Positions 10,300 to 21,390 are shown, numbered from the stretch's first letter. The stretch: 64,000 bases of DNA from Argyresthia goedartella (GCA_949825045.1 OX463822.1:30568703-30632702), one strand, 5' to 3'. Notes: generated by a model not told the origin, from the sequence alone. Made by a program: numbers and translations.

Positions 10300-11400
10300 T
10301 ACATTGCCTTATGGTTCATAAAGTGGCTGAGTGACGTCCGTTTGAGAGACCATTATTCAATTACTTAGATCAGTCATAATAGGAGTGTTTGAGGAGGAAG
10401 TGGTTTACTATTTTATGAGATGTGGGTCAGAGACAGCACGCGATATGCTGCCTTGAGGTCAAATTAGCTGATGAAACATGATATGGAGGTCTTGAAGGAG
10501 AAAATCCAATATTAACTCACATTGCTTCAAATTAATGCCTATTCTTATACAGTTAGAAGTGAAGACTAAATCACTAAATGTACAAAAATACCTATACTCG
10601 TATCGTAGGAAATTAGAGATTAACTACTAATCGGGCCACCGAATAAAGAAAAGTATTATCTTTTACTTAGAAATTACACACACACAGGCCTGGTAACGCG
10701 TAAGATTGAGCCATAGTTTATCACGCTGGCTTAGTGCGGGTTGATGGAGGGATTTTACGATTAATACTCACAAGTAGCGAAAGTAGCCGGGACCTACAGC
10801 TTAACGTGTCATGCGAGACACGGAAAGTTCGATATTGTACTTCAGATAAAATAATTATGTTCTTGGTACATGGTCTAATGGCCTGCGTGAAAAGACCACG
10901 GAGCTCTTTTCATCTCAAGTACTTCTAATATTTGGAGGGAAATTATTAATAAATGATATGAGCGAACATCAAACTTGAAGCATTTCGTTCCATTGAAACA
11001 AAGTAAATACTTCCCACAACGACGAATATAAAACACAGAATTAGAATACACAACAAATATTTTTTTATCATAATCCATTAGTCCACTAGCTCGACTTATT
11101 GATTTGCATCTAAATCTGCCTCACGCATGGACATAGCAATAAAATGAGATAGTTGACTTTGCAAGACTAATGGTTGACCAAACGACGACTAAATTAGCTC
11201 TCAAACTGGTTTTTAACGACTGCAAATCACTTATTTGTTGCTTATTAACACTGATTTAATGTAATTGATTGACAGATGTGAAAATGAAGGATAGAAACAC
11301 TCAGAGAGTGTCTAATCATTCATTAAAGATAGCCCAATGGATATGGTAAAAAAATGCTTCAATACTCAGCTATATTAAGCTCCGATAGATTGAGAAATGA
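10300..11400. other. Unassigned sequence
   Basis: Nothing I can name is present: no long frame, no tandem array, no tRNA-like head and no clear inverted repeat. Confidence 0.4.
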
Positions 11401-11404
11401 GTTA

Positions 11405-11642
11405 GTAATCAACCTTGGACACTATTTACACATTGTTCTAGTCCCAAACTAGGATTCCCTGTATCTTGAGATAACGATACACATATTTAGATAGATAAAT
11501 ATTATTCTTAGATAGATAAACAACCATGACTAGGGTACAAACATCCGTGGCCATCAAGCAAATATTTGCCCCCACCGGGACACGAACCCAGGGCCTTTGG
11601 CTTAGTAGGCAGGGTACTGCCGACTCGGCCATTCGGGTCGTC
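11405..11642 (-). mobile_element. SINE-A copy
   Basis: The minus-strand head GACCCGAATGGCCGAGTCGG is followed by a slightly altered B box, the full body, and an end at TGTCCAAGG. The copy is complete apart from its short tail. Confidence 0.8.
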
Positions 11643-11649
11643 TATGGAC

Positions 11650-12390
11650 TTTTGTTAACTGGTAATATCGAAAGACATTCCAAGCGGCGTCTGTTTGAGA
11701 ACGGCAATGGTTTTAACCTAACTGTGTTAGGTGTTGGTCTGTACTAAGTGACCAACACAACTAGGCGCAAGAAGAATAAGCGTTCATTCGAATAACAGAG
11801 GGAACCCCGGAGAGATGATTCATACCTTACAGTATATACTTAGTACATACTAGTGACTTATAGGTACAGGTACTTCTTACGTATTGTAGGAGGGGTAAAG
11901 ACAGGTGCCGAAACCGCAGTCGTGTCATGTGCCTAGTTGTGTTGGTCGCTTAGTATTGATAGTAAATAACATTGTATGTAATATCTTGCAATGTTTTATT
12001 ACCTTATCTATTAGACGCACAGATATCTTATCCGTACAGTAAGGAAGTGAAGGACAGAGCTAAGTGCTATAAATAGCTTTGTCCCTCACATTTATACTAT
12101 ACCAACCGATATAATTATTGGAAAATGGAAGTATAAAAACGTCCATTGCATTCAAACAATTTAAATGTTTTTTTTTACAATATTTTGGTATATCATCTAC
12201 GAGGATGGATCGGAGACGCGATCCACCCACACGTAAGAACGCCCCTAATTTTTTTTGGAAATCATAAAACGACTGAATAAAAAGCTATTGAGCGAATTAC
12301 CATGTTCAGCGGAATTTCGTGAAATGAGCGAAAAAACACTAAATTTCGCGACCAAATTACTGAGTTCCGCGACTTAATTAGATATAAATA
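11650..12390. other. Unassigned sequence
   Basis: Apart from a short duplicated phrase around ACCAACACAACTAGG near 11750 and its reverse near 11930, I see no features. Confidence 0.35.
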
Positions 12391-12399
12391 AAGACTACC

Positions 12400-12660
12400 T
12401 GGGTAGTAGTGGGTCAGGCTAGGTGAAGGATACATATTATTCTTCATGTTAGGTTGAACATGAAAGAACAACAAATTCTAACGCTCGTTTTGTGTGTAAT
12501 GTTACTCGAATTAAGGTTTTCAAGTTGCTGTTTTTAGATTTCTAGTCGCGCAATTCAGTAATTTTGTCAAACGAAGCCAGTATTTCTAGTCGCGCTCTTT
12601 TTGAGTCGCTATTCAGTAATTCAGTCAGGCCATAACCAGTATTTATTCCAAGCAAAAACT
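12400..12660 (+). repeat. Rep-4 partial copy and flank
   Basis: 12412-12468 matches the Rep-4 phrase (AGGCTAGGTGAAGG, GTTAGGTTGAACATG, AAGAACAACAA). The following TAGTCGCGC and ATTCAGTAAT phrases recur on the minus strand at 63436-63560, so the two regions belong to one element family. Confidence 0.45.
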
Positions 12661-12999
12661 GGATTTACAGTCATACGTTTAAATACTACCCCGTTTTTTC
12701 CAGCGTTCAGCTCGACCACAATTATTCACGGTTTAAAACCTTAGATAGTTTTTCACATTTTATCATGTTATACAGCCAAATTATACAGCTTACATCTGCA
12801 GTAATAACAGCTGATAGAGGACTAATGACACAGATTCATCTTACTTTAGAAAACCACCCAGGACGGGCTGCATATTAGCTACTTGAATTTTCCCTCCAAA
12901 TTCATGTGATATTGTGAATATACACCAATCAAAGTGCAGCTCCTAGTTACAGCTACAGGGTGTAGCGTAATGCTGTTGACATAATTCACGAAGTTTGTT

Positions 13000-13370
13000 T
13001 AAGGCGCTACGTCGTCCGTGCAAAAGTCGCCGTTACACCAGACGGAAACCCGCAGTGTGAGAGGGACGGAATCGGGAAAAAATTAAAAAAGTAGCGCTAA
13101 CCCACATTTTGCTAACACATAATATCTTAATTTGAACGTAGTTCCACAATGAAATTTGTTAGGATTTCAGATATAACAGGAAAAAATAAAACGATTTAGA
13201 GGTGTTTTCGTAATTAAATTCTATCGAGAAAATGTCATCCAAACTCCCTTCCCTTTAGTGAAAATCTTAATCAAATACTCAATAAACGTTAACCCAAAAA
13301 TCTAATATGTAGGTGACTAAATGGAGTAAATGGATTCGAAAAATAACCCATTTTTTTTCGTATCACCTTA
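13000..13370 (+). repeat. Rep-3 copy
   Basis: The element begins TAAGGCGCTACG and ends CGTATCACCTTA, giving 12-bp imperfect inverted termini. Other copies are at 25891-26261 (duplicated with the unit) and 60638-61067, the last with extra internal sequence. It is non-coding. Confidence 0.65.
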
Positions 13371-13504
13371 GGCTTTCTTAGCAGAGAATCTGCCAGCGAA
13401 TACTGCCGAATTTAGATAAAAATAAAATGTATTTTTTGTGTATATTGGTAAAGCTAGACCTTCATAAAATATAAAAAAATATAAATATTAAAGGGACAAT
13501 CTTA

Positions 13505-13718
13505 TACAAATCGAACTAGGCCCATAGTAAGCCTAACAAGGCTTGTGTTATGTGTGTATTTAGTAGAGATAAATACTTATGTAAATACATCGATAACATC
13601 CAAGACTAAGAAACAAATATTCATGCTCATCACACAAATATTCGCCATTACCGGGATTCGAACTCGGGACCGTCAGCATCGTAGGCAAGGTCACTAGGCC
13701 CGCTAGCTTACACCGGTC
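13505..13718 (-). mobile_element. tRNA-headed SINE related to SINE-A
   Basis: The minus strand has a head ending in B box GAGTTCGAATCCC, then AATATTTGTGTGATGAGCAT, then a body with GTATTTATCTCTACT. It differs from SINE-A enough to be a separate subfamily. The duplicated copy is at about 26396-26609. Confidence 0.65.
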
Positions 13719-14305
13719 GTCATCTTCTTATCATGCCTCTATAAATAGGCTGGGGACTGGGATCAGCTCTCCAAACCCCTGCCCCTATTCTTCGCCAAGC
13801 GCATTGTACTTCAGCGCTGAACACCATTCAAGTATATTCTATGATGTTGCGCAGCCACGACTTCCTCCTTTTAGAATCTAGATTCTAGTCAGACTACGTA
13901 CCTAGGTCGCTATACCCCAAATTAGACAAAATCCTCGATATGATTAAATGGCGTTTTCGACTACTCAATATACTTCATCCTGTATAACTATTTAGATTTA
14001 ATAAGTGTAATCGATATTGGCTGATAACTTGACAAGTGGTTCAGCGTTGACGGCCCGCGCCTGCGCAGAGAAACTGTTCTAGTTACAGACTGTGGCCCCA
14101 TTCTTAAAGCAAATAGTTACAATTTTACAAGGGTTATCTTTTCCAGTATTGTTGCAGGAAGAAATCTCATATTTGAGCTTAGCTTTTGCACATATTTAGT
14201 TGTTCACTTGCTCCTTTTTATACAGATAAAAGGTTTTTTTTTTAAATAATACTTTTTTTTTATTGAATAATTATGAAGTGGTAGTGGAAACACTTGGTAA
14301 AAAAA

Positions 14306-14520
14306 TGGGTCAAGTGCGTGTCGGACTCGCTCACGGAGGGTTCCGTATCATCGTATAAGAAAACTTAAGGAAAAAAAAATCCGATAACAGTCCATACAGA
14401 TTGAGAATCCCACGTCATGCTCTCTACCTATTCCGGTTAGGCACATAGATCCCGCTGATGGACGGACCGACAGACTATAGGGGTCCCGTTTGGCACCCAT
14501 CAGACATGGAACCCTAAAAA
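14306..14520 (+). repeat. Rep-1 copy, internally deleted
   Basis: It starts GGGTCAAGTGCGTGTCGG with GGAGGGTTCCGTATC and ends with a GACGGACCGACAG tract and GGAACCCTAAAAA. It is about half the length of the full copy at 37312. The duplicated copy is at 27197-27411. Confidence 0.65.
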
Positions 14521-14944
14521 GTCAAGGGGATATTAACCAGTGTAGCCAGAATAGTTTTGTAAAATTATAACTTTTGCTTGTATGAAATAGGCCATTGGAA
14601 TTGAGGGCGGATGGCAATTTAAATAATATCTCATAGACTTCCATCAATCTGTCTTTCCTTTAACTGTAGCTACCCATTTTGAAGTGAAAAAGTATAATAA
14701 CTTGTAGGTATTAAAGTTATTATTAACTCTTTAACTAAATCCAAAACTTTACAGCCTTGGCTACGTATTTGTGTTCATTAACCACCAGACACACTGTCTC
14801 TGTTGCTATAGTATCATTTATCTATAGTATCAACTTTCCTGTATCAAATTACTCTACATTTCTTTGTCTGGTCGTTTGCTGGCCTGCACTTAATATTACC
14901 ACGATACGGTGTGCCTTCTTTATGATCTGGTTTAAAACTGTTTT

Positions 14945-15060
14945 TAGTAGGGTTCCGTACCCGAAACGGGATCCTATTTCTAAGCCTGCGCTGTCCGACC
15001 GTCCGTCTGTCCGTACTAGAGATTTAACCGATCAGTTAACCGCACATGTGCGGGTAAACC
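14945..15060 (-). repeat. Rep-1 end fragment
   Basis: AGGGTTCCGTACCCGAAACG and a GTCCGACCGTCCGTCTGTCC tract mark the right end of Rep-1 on the minus strand. The next bases (AACCGATCAGTTAACCG) contain short palindromes. The duplicated copy is near 27836-27950. Confidence 0.55.
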
Positions 15061-15983
15061 TGTTTTGATCGGGGGTTCTGATTAAATGCATCGTTTTCGT
15101 AACTACTTGAGTTTAATTTATATTTTCATTGTTAGTTCCTCGTGGATTGTTAAAGAATTCTTTAGATGGATTTGCCGAAGATAGTTAGTTCGGGAATCGG
15201 ACAAATAACGATTTCAATAATCATAAGGGTTCTGATACCTATATTGTTCCGCGGTTTAGAAATAATTTCTAAGTACCGGGTCTACTTTATGAAAAAATAT
15301 TTATGTTATGGTAAAACTGTAAAATATTTTAAATGGAAATTTTAGAGCAAAATCTCTTTTATATGTTTTGGAAAAACTAACTACCTTCCTAATTGTAATA
15401 CGGAGGCACTTGAAAAATACGGCATACAGTAAAAAAGGTGTTGCCGCAACATATTTTGTGTTGTGTCTCCCATCTAAACAAGTCAACTTACACAACTGTA
15501 TTTTGTGGAGCCGTGTAAATGAAATTTAGAATGGTAAAATAGTTCATTTATTATTTATTATTATTTATTATTATTATTTTATTTATTTATTTATTTTATT
15601 TGGGACATCAACAGCACATTACAGTAAAAATATAACAATACAAAACAGTACAGTGAAGCAGGCCAATAACAGATGTCCACCGATATACAAATATATATAA
15701 GTTTAGGAACTAAAACGTTTGCAATTTATAAGGTTAAAGGTTTAAACATGTATTTATATAATGATAGTGAAAGCACGAACAATGTATAAATTTGGTTATT
15801 GAGGAGAAACAAAACAAAATATAATTAAGTAAGATTAGAATTAGAGTGTTGGACGAGTGTGATGTGTGATATGTGGAGTGTATGTGATGGTGTATTGGAG
15901 AAAGATAGTGAGATATGTAGCCCTAGTGATTTTGAATGTTGAGGAAGGGGAGGAGGGGAGGGAAAGGGATGGGGATTATAATA

Positions 15984-18935
15984 TTAAGTGCTTGAGTGAC
16001 TGAGTAACTTCATAGTTCGAGTCTTGAATGTGTTCCTTGTACAATCAAATGGGTCAATAGAACTGAACCGTTTATTGTATAAGTTTAGGATACGAAGTAA
16101 AGGGGAGTTTTGGGCGTATTTAGTATTAACGTTGGGTGTGTGGAACATTAAGTTTACCGAGTGGCGCGTGCGTGTGGTGGCAGCGCGATAGCCAACCAAT
16201 TCGACAAGGGTGGTACTATCAATACGACCGCTGAGAATGTCGTGCAGGACAGACATATCGAGAGCCATTCTACGATTATTAAGATCCATCACATGATGAT
16301 ATTTACAGGAGGTAAGGTAGTCGCAGTTTTTACGTTTAGTTCGGTAGTCCAAATAACGGACAAATTTTCTCTGGATACCCTCCAATCGATCTTTGTGTGT
16401 AATGTATTGTGGGCACCAAACAGCGCTGGCGTATTCCAAAATACTACGCACGTAGGCAAAATAGAGGACCCTTATGCATGTAATATCATTGAACGCAGCA
16501 CACGTACGAAATATAAATCCCAGATTTCTGTAGGCGCGGTTGGCGATGTCGTCTATGTGTTGATCGAAAGTAAGTTTAGCGTCGAGGGTCACGCCCAAGT
16601 CGCGGACAGTGTTAACGCGTGCTATTACTTGATCCTTAAAGCAGTATGTATGGACAATTGGGTTTGGACTGCGAGTGAAGGAGATCTGAAGGCACTTGGA
16701 GATGTTGACATTAATGCGATTGTTGAAGTAATACTCAGAGAGCCGGTCCAGATCGTCCTGCAATCCAATGCAGTCATTAACGCTACGTATTTTAGCAAAT
16801 ATCTTTTTGTCATCAGCATACATTATAAATTGGCAATTTTTAAATACTGTATATATATCGTATAGGTATGCATTATAAAATAACGGACCCAGATGTGATC
16901 CTTGTGGAACACCAGAAGAAACGCTCACAAAATCTGACCTGAAACCACCAAGCACAACCGCTTGACATCTATTAGACACATAGGACGAGACCCACCTGTA
17001 AATATCTCCACGAAGACCCAACCTATAAAGCTTACGGAGCAGGATGACGTGGTCCACACGATCAAAGGCTTTTTCAAAGTCCGTGTAGACCACGTCAACC
17101 TGCATCCTGCCATCCATTGCTCGGAGGACATAATGTACAAATTCTGCAAGATTCGAGACGGTAGAACGGCCCTTCAAAAAGCCATGCTGTTGCGGGGGAA
17201 TTCCTTTTGCTAATGTTCCATAGATAGTGTCATAAACAATTCTCTCAAACACCTTACCGAATATGTTAAGAATTGAGATGGGGCGATAATTTGAAATAGG
17301 TAGCTTAGAACCTTTCTTATGTATAGGTACCACAAGAGCCTCTTTCCACTTGGTTGGGAATGTACCCTTTTTAATGGAAATGTTAAATAGAATGTTAAGT
17401 GGAATGGAGAGACTCTTGGCGGACCTGACAATAAAATATGGGGGGATTCCATCACTACCGGCCCCACCGTTGGGATCTAAGAGTGACAAGTATTTTACCA
17501 CCGATTCGGGTGTACTTTGTATGGTGCTCACAATACTACCATCATCACAATAAGGAGGATCTAACTCTTTATCCACGTAAGTGGCTGCAGGTTTGATAAA
17601 TACTGAAGAGAAGAAATTGTTAAACCCGGCACATATGTCTTCACCCTTTTCGTAAGTGCTGTTGTTGTGCTCGAATTTCTTCGGATAGGCCGAACTGCCA
17701 CGACGTGCTCTGACGTACGCCCATAGTTGTTTCGGGTCGGATTTTATGTTCTGTTGAATTGATGCGATATACTTTTTAAAGCATTGATCGTGAAAGAACT
17801 TTTGTCGACTCCGAAGCAAAGAGAATTCGTCGTAATCACGGGGATTGCCGAAACGTTTCCATTTTGCGTGAGCTCTGCTTTTCTCGTGTATTATTTTAAG
17901 TAACGGTGTGCTATACCAAACTGGATAGTTACATTTCTTATGACGAGTGTCTAACGGTATACATTTTGTAATAATATCGGTAAGTTTGTCGTTAAAAATG
18001 GATATAGCGTGGTCCAAGTCAGAAACACAGAGTGATTTATCCCAGTCAACATCCATTAGCAACCTGTTGACTTCATCATAGTTACCTTTGCGAAATCTAT
18101 ATTTAGTGCAATTCGATTCCACCAGTGGTCCAGCAAAGATGTCCTTAATTGTGATTTCAAGTGGCGGGTGATATTTATCAACCCTGCTAAGAGGGTTTTG
18201 AGAAGTCTTGACATCTGCCGGAAAACTAGAAACAATCAGATCCAAGATATTGCCACTGGAATTTTTAATGAAGTTTGATTGTTGTAGGTTCCAGATAGAG
18301 AATGTCTCTAAAAGACTGGCACTGGCATCTTGAATCTCTACGGAACCTTGATGAAGTTGTGTGGTGTAGCCGTCCGAGCTCCACACAATGTTGGGCATAT
18401 TAAAGTCGCCAGTTATTAAAATATGTGCATTAGGGGATTGAGAGAGAACCTTATTTAGTAGTAAATTGATTTGACGTAAATCATTCGCTAAAGTTTTAGA
18501 GAACCGCGAATCAGGTGGGGCATATGCGGTACACATGTGTAGATCCTGATTGGAGATAGCAGAGTCGATGCTACCAGCGTGCATTCGCAGGTTGTCGGCC
18601 GGAATCGTCACCCAGAGACATTCAACTCCATCCTGTGACCACTCTGGGCGAGCTTTGGCGCCTAGCGAAGACCGGACCAAGATCATAACTCCGCCTCCAT
18701 CTTGTTTTCCACAGAGAGTGCGGTTTCTATCGATTCTAAATACGTCGTATCTACTATCGCAGATTTCTGTATCTAGAATGCTATCTAATAACCAGGTCTC
18801 GGTAATGGAGATAATGTCGAAATCATCGCTTAGAATGTTTTGGTAAAGGGTATGTAGTTTACTTCTAAGTCCACGAGTATTTTGATAGTAAATATTGAGA
18901 TTAGAATTGAATATAAGTTGGTATATATAGAACAA
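15984..18935 (-). CDS. LINE ORF2: APE-type endonuclease and reverse transcriptase
   Basis: 983 residues, uninterrupted. Residues 13-260 form an apurinic-type endonuclease: NIYYQNTRGLRSK, ITETWLLD (Glu46), GDFNMPNIVW (Asp176), and DKYHPPLEI holding the terminal His256. Residues about 480-800 form the reverse transcriptase: DGIPPYF, VPIHKKGSKLPISNYRPIS, QHGFLKGRSTVSNL, VVYTDFEKAFDRVDH (Asp619), SSGVPQGSHLGPLFYN, and the catalytic YADD at 706-709. The C-terminal thumb region has SILEYASAVWCPQY and RIEGIQRKF-like text (DRLEGIQRKFVRYL). No RNase H is seen. It would nick target DNA and copy the element RNA at the nick. The first Met in frame is 18935. Translation after ORF1 probably needs reinitiation, since 213 bp separate the frames. 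Confidence 0.93.
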   Translation of the reverse strand: MFYIYQLIFNSNLNIYYQNTRGLRSKLHTLYQNILSDDFDIISITETWLLDSILDTEICDSRYDVFRIDRNRTLCGKQDGGGVMILVRSSLGAKARPEWSQDGVECLWVTIPADNLRMHAGSIDSAISNQDLHMCTAYAPPDSRFSKTLANDLRQINLLLNKVLSQSPNAHILITGDFNMPNIVWSSDGYTTQLHQGSVEIQDASASLLETFSIWNLQQSNFIKNSSGNILDLIVSSFPADVKTSQNPLSRVDKYHPPLEITIKDIFAGPLVESNCTKYRFRKGNYDEVNRLLMDVDWDKSLCVSDLDHAISIFNDKLTDIITKCIPLDTRHKKCNYPVWYSTPLLKIIHEKSRAHAKWKRFGNPRDYDEFSLLRSRQKFFHDQCFKKYIASIQQNIKSDPKQLWAYVRARRGSSAYPKKFEHNNSTYEKGEDICAGFNNFFSSVFIKPAATYVDKELDPPYCDDGSIVSTIQSTPESVVKYLSLLDPNGGAGSDGIPPYFIVRSAKSLSIPLNILFNISIKKGTFPTKWKEALVVPIHKKGSKLPISNYRPISILNIFGKVFERIVYDTIYGTLAKGIPPQQHGFLKGRSTVSNLAEFVHYVLRAMDGRMQVDVVYTDFEKAFDRVDHVILLRKLYRLGLRGDIYRWVSSYVSNRCQAVVLGGFRSDFVSVSSGVPQGSHLGPLFYNAYLYDIYTVFKNCQFIMYADDKKIFAKIRSVNDCIGLQDDLDRLSEYYFNNRINVNISKCLQISFTRSPNPIVHTYCFKDQVIARVNTVRDLGVTLDAKLTFDQHIDDIANRAYRNLGFIFRTCAAFNDITCIRVLYFAYVRSILEYASAVWCPQYITHKDRLEGIQRKFVRYLDYRTKRKNCDYLTSCKYHHVMDLNNRRMALDMSVLHDILSGRIDSTTLVELVGYRAATTRTRHSVNLMFHTPNVNTKYAQNSPLLRILNLYNKRFSSIDPFDCTRNTFKTRTMKLLSHSST

Positions 18936-19148
18936 AGATTATAGTATAGATGGAGTCAGGTAATTGCTGGAAATACTCGTTTGTCGTCGTAGTATAATTA
19001 ATTAGATGGGAGGGGTGTGAGACGGATGGGTTTGTGTGTGTTGTATAAGGATGTGTAAGGAGTGGTGGTTGTGTGTATGAAAGTGTAGTGAGTTGGTGGG
19101 TATAATTTTCGGTAAAAGAAATATTTTGACCTAGAAATAAATAGCTGA

Positions 19149-20366
19149 TCATACTATTTTGACAAAATCCCTTGAGCTTCTTATATGTATCTGAGGACAA
19201 TTAATAGCTTTTCGGACGTAAATATTGCAATGCTTAACCCAAACATAAGTGTAATTAAGTTTTTGACACCAGTCTTTACAGTCCTTAAGCAGGTTTTTAT
19301 TAGTCGGTGTAAGGTGATCATGGACATAGACTTTTCTGGCTTCTCCAGCAAATCCAATGTCCGAACTTGTTACGCCTTTAGTCTTTCGCAGGCCGGACAT
19401 TATTTCATCCTTGTGTAAGCGCTGCCTCAGTTTCACAATGATGTTTTTTGGGCGCCCAGGGACCGTCTTCACTGGCTGAACGCGGTGCGCGAACTCTATG
19501 TCGCCAGGCTGCAGCGTAACTCCCGCGTGGCTTGCGATTTGAATGGCGACGTTAGACACTGACTCATTGTTTAGTTCCGGAACACCCGAAATCTCCAGGT
19601 TATTCATTCGGAGCCACTGCTGATGTGTGCCGAACTCGTTTTCAAGCACAGCAACCCGCTCCTGTGAGGCCTGGAGGTTCTTCTCGAGCTCACAGATCTT
19701 ACTGCATTGGAATTCCACCTCCGCTATTCTGCCATCCAGCTCAGCGGTAAGACTTGCCACGTGAGTAGCAATCTCTGCCTTGAGTATCTCGCGTATTTCC
19801 GCCTTCAACGTCTCGTTACCCTTAAGAATTAGTTTCTCCAGGCGTGTCTCCAGGTCCGCGAGAAACACTCCATTAGCTGCGATGTTCCTCGAGGTGGACG
19901 TATTGCTGAAGTTCTCGGTTTCGGGGTGGAGTAGAGACGCAGCGGGCGGCGGCGTATTGGTGGCGCCAGCATCGGCTGTACTGGTGACCGGCATGGAGTT
20001 GAGGGCCGGGGTGACATCTGTAGAGGCGGCCGAGGCGACATCTGTAGTGGCGGCCGAGGCGACATCTGTAGTGGCGGCCGAGTCAACATCTTTGAAGTTG
20101 GGTGTGGTGACAGCTGAGTCGGTGACTGTAGTTCTGATTCCAACGACAGCGGGGTCTTGGGTGCCTTGTGAAGTCCGGCGCAGTTTCCTCTCCTCGATTT
20201 TGCATGAGACGCATTGTGACTGGGTACGGTCAGCTTTAGTTAATTTTTTGAAATCCTCTGGCGATACATTGATGCACTGATAATGGTAAACTCGAGTGCA
20301 AGTTAAGCAGCCCATAGTTTCGGCTGCAGCAATAAATTTACCACATGCATCGCACTTGGCAGGCAT
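19149..20366 (-). CDS. LINE ORF1: PHD-like finger, coiled coil and RNA-binding region
   Basis: 405 residues. The N-terminus has a PHD-type metal ligand array (Cys5, Cys8, Cys20, Cys23, His28, Cys31, Cys52, Cys55). Residues about 85-165 are Ala/Thr/Ser-rich, with an 8-residue repeat (ATTDVASA) from a 24-bp DNA repeat at about 20028-20095. Residues about 175-250 are heptad-like (LEKLILKGNETLKAEI, ELEKNLQASQERVAVLENEF), followed by an RRM-like region (NNLEISGVPELNNESV, IEFAHRVQP, KNIIVKLRQRLHKDEIMSGL) of the Transposase_22/L1-ORF1 kind. It probably trimerises and coats element RNA. The role of the PHD finger is not known from sequence. Confidence 0.88.
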   Translation of the reverse strand: MPAKCDACGKFIAAAETMGCLTCTRVYHYQCINVSPEDFKKLTKADRTQSQCVSCKIEERKLRRTSQGTQDPAVVGIRTTVTDSAVTTPNFKDVDSAATTDVASAATTDVASAASTDVTPALNSMPVTSTADAGATNTPPPAASLLHPETENFSNTSTSRNIAANGVFLADLETRLEKLILKGNETLKAEIREILKAEIATHVASLTAELDGRIAEVEFQCSKICELEKNLQASQERVAVLENEFGTHQQWLRMNNLEISGVPELNNESVSNVAIQIASHAGVTLQPGDIEFAHRVQPVKTVPGRPKNIIVKLRQRLHKDEIMSGLRKTKGVTSSDIGFAGEARKVYVHDHLTPTNKNLLKDCKDWCQKLNYTYVWVKHCNIYVRKAINCPQIHIRSSRDFVKIV

Positions 20367-20439
20367 AGTAATATATTCAGTTAAAAAAGAAAAAAAAGCA
20401 ATAAAAAATTAAAAAAAAAAAAAAAAAAAATGAATGGTG

Positions 20440-20570
20440 TGGCTTGGACTCGAACTCGTGGCGAACTACGTGCAACGCAAACAAAAAACAAAAAACGATG
20501 GTAAGGCTTGGGATCGAACTCGTGTCTAGTGCGTACGAAGCAGACGGTGTACAGTTGAACCACGGTGATA
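20440..20570 (-). promoter_or_regulatory. tRNA-like module in the LINE 5' UTR
   Basis: On the minus strand a perfect pol III A-box consensus, TGGTTCAACTG (20552-20562), is followed 32 nt later by GTTCGATCC (20511-20519), a B-box match, with tRNA-gene-like spacing. T runs follow (the plus-strand AAAAAAC repeats at 20481-20496). A second B-box-like GTTCGAGTCC lies at 20446-20455, upstream of a 20-T run (20411-20430 in minus reading). The module lies inside the inserted 5.37 kb. Whether pol III reads it, or it is a captured SINE head, cannot be told from sequence. Confidence 0.55.
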
Positions 20571-21390
20571 CTTAAAAGCTCATGCGAAAATCTGGTGCGT
20601 ATTGAGCCGAGTCACTGTTGTCGGCACAGCAACAGCTTGACCTTGTAGCGCCTCGACTAGACGATCCAAAACCGGTCTGTTGACTATTTCACACTATCCG
20701 TTCACATCCAAACGGCTGATTTGAATGATGTTTGGCACAAAATACGGCTTAAAACGACGAAACACTTGGCACTTTTTTATTCACTTTGTTCCGGGCGGTA
20801 TTTGCTTTGTTTTGTTAAAGTTTATTTAGCACTAGATTAGTTTTTTAACACTTAATTTGAATTTAGAAGTGAGAGGATAAAGCAACACGTCTATCTCCTA
20901 TGCTAGTAGGTACGATGATGATTCATGTCACTTGTAACTTTCATACAAAGGCCAAAGATAAACTTAATTACAATGTTTTATAAAAATATTCACAATTATA
21001 TTTATGTTCTAAAAAATATACAAAAAGCCCTTACTTGCGCCATTGGTTTTGAAAGTGATGTCACGTATTTTTATATGTACAGTAGTGTCGGCATGTAATA
21101 CATATATAAATATATAACCGATTTAACTGCACAATAGGCACAGTAGCGAGATTTAAACCGTGCACTTTTGGGTTTAACGGTTAATTTATAACTCTAGCCC
21201 ATCCGACCGTCCGACAGCAGGCCGTCATTAACCGTAATAGGCAGTGCTGAAATTTTCACAGAATGAACTACATGAGATGTTATATATTAAAGTGGGTCCC
21301 CATACAAGAGACGTGTTTTAACACCACCCGCGATATAACAAACCATAACATGTTTCAAATATGATCGTAGATTTCGCGGCTTTTCACATG

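Larger units (their letters stand above)
15549..20920 (-). mobile_element. Full-length two-ORF LINE (jockey/CR1-like), about 5.37 kb
   Basis: Ends come from comparison with the uninterrupted second duplication unit: flanks match through 15548 and from 20921, with only ATT (15546-15548 and 20921-20923) duplicated. On the minus strand the order is a 5' UTR of about 550 bp with tRNA-like sequence, ORF1 (20366-19149), a 213-bp gap, ORF2 (18935-15984), a 3' UTR of about 435 bp, and a tail of AATAAT and AAAT units rather than pure poly(A). Both frames are open, so this copy may be recent and possibly competent. Clade assignment (CR1 or jockey group) is by resemblance of the ORF2 endonuclease and RT and of the ORF1 PHD type. 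Confidence 0.9.

Noticed and set aside
16161..16865. 234-residue plus-strand frame
   Set aside because: It is antisense to LINE ORF2, with no domain features of its own.
19780..20280. 166-residue plus-strand frame
   Set aside because: It is antisense to LINE ORF1 and follows from its Ala-rich 24-bp repeats.
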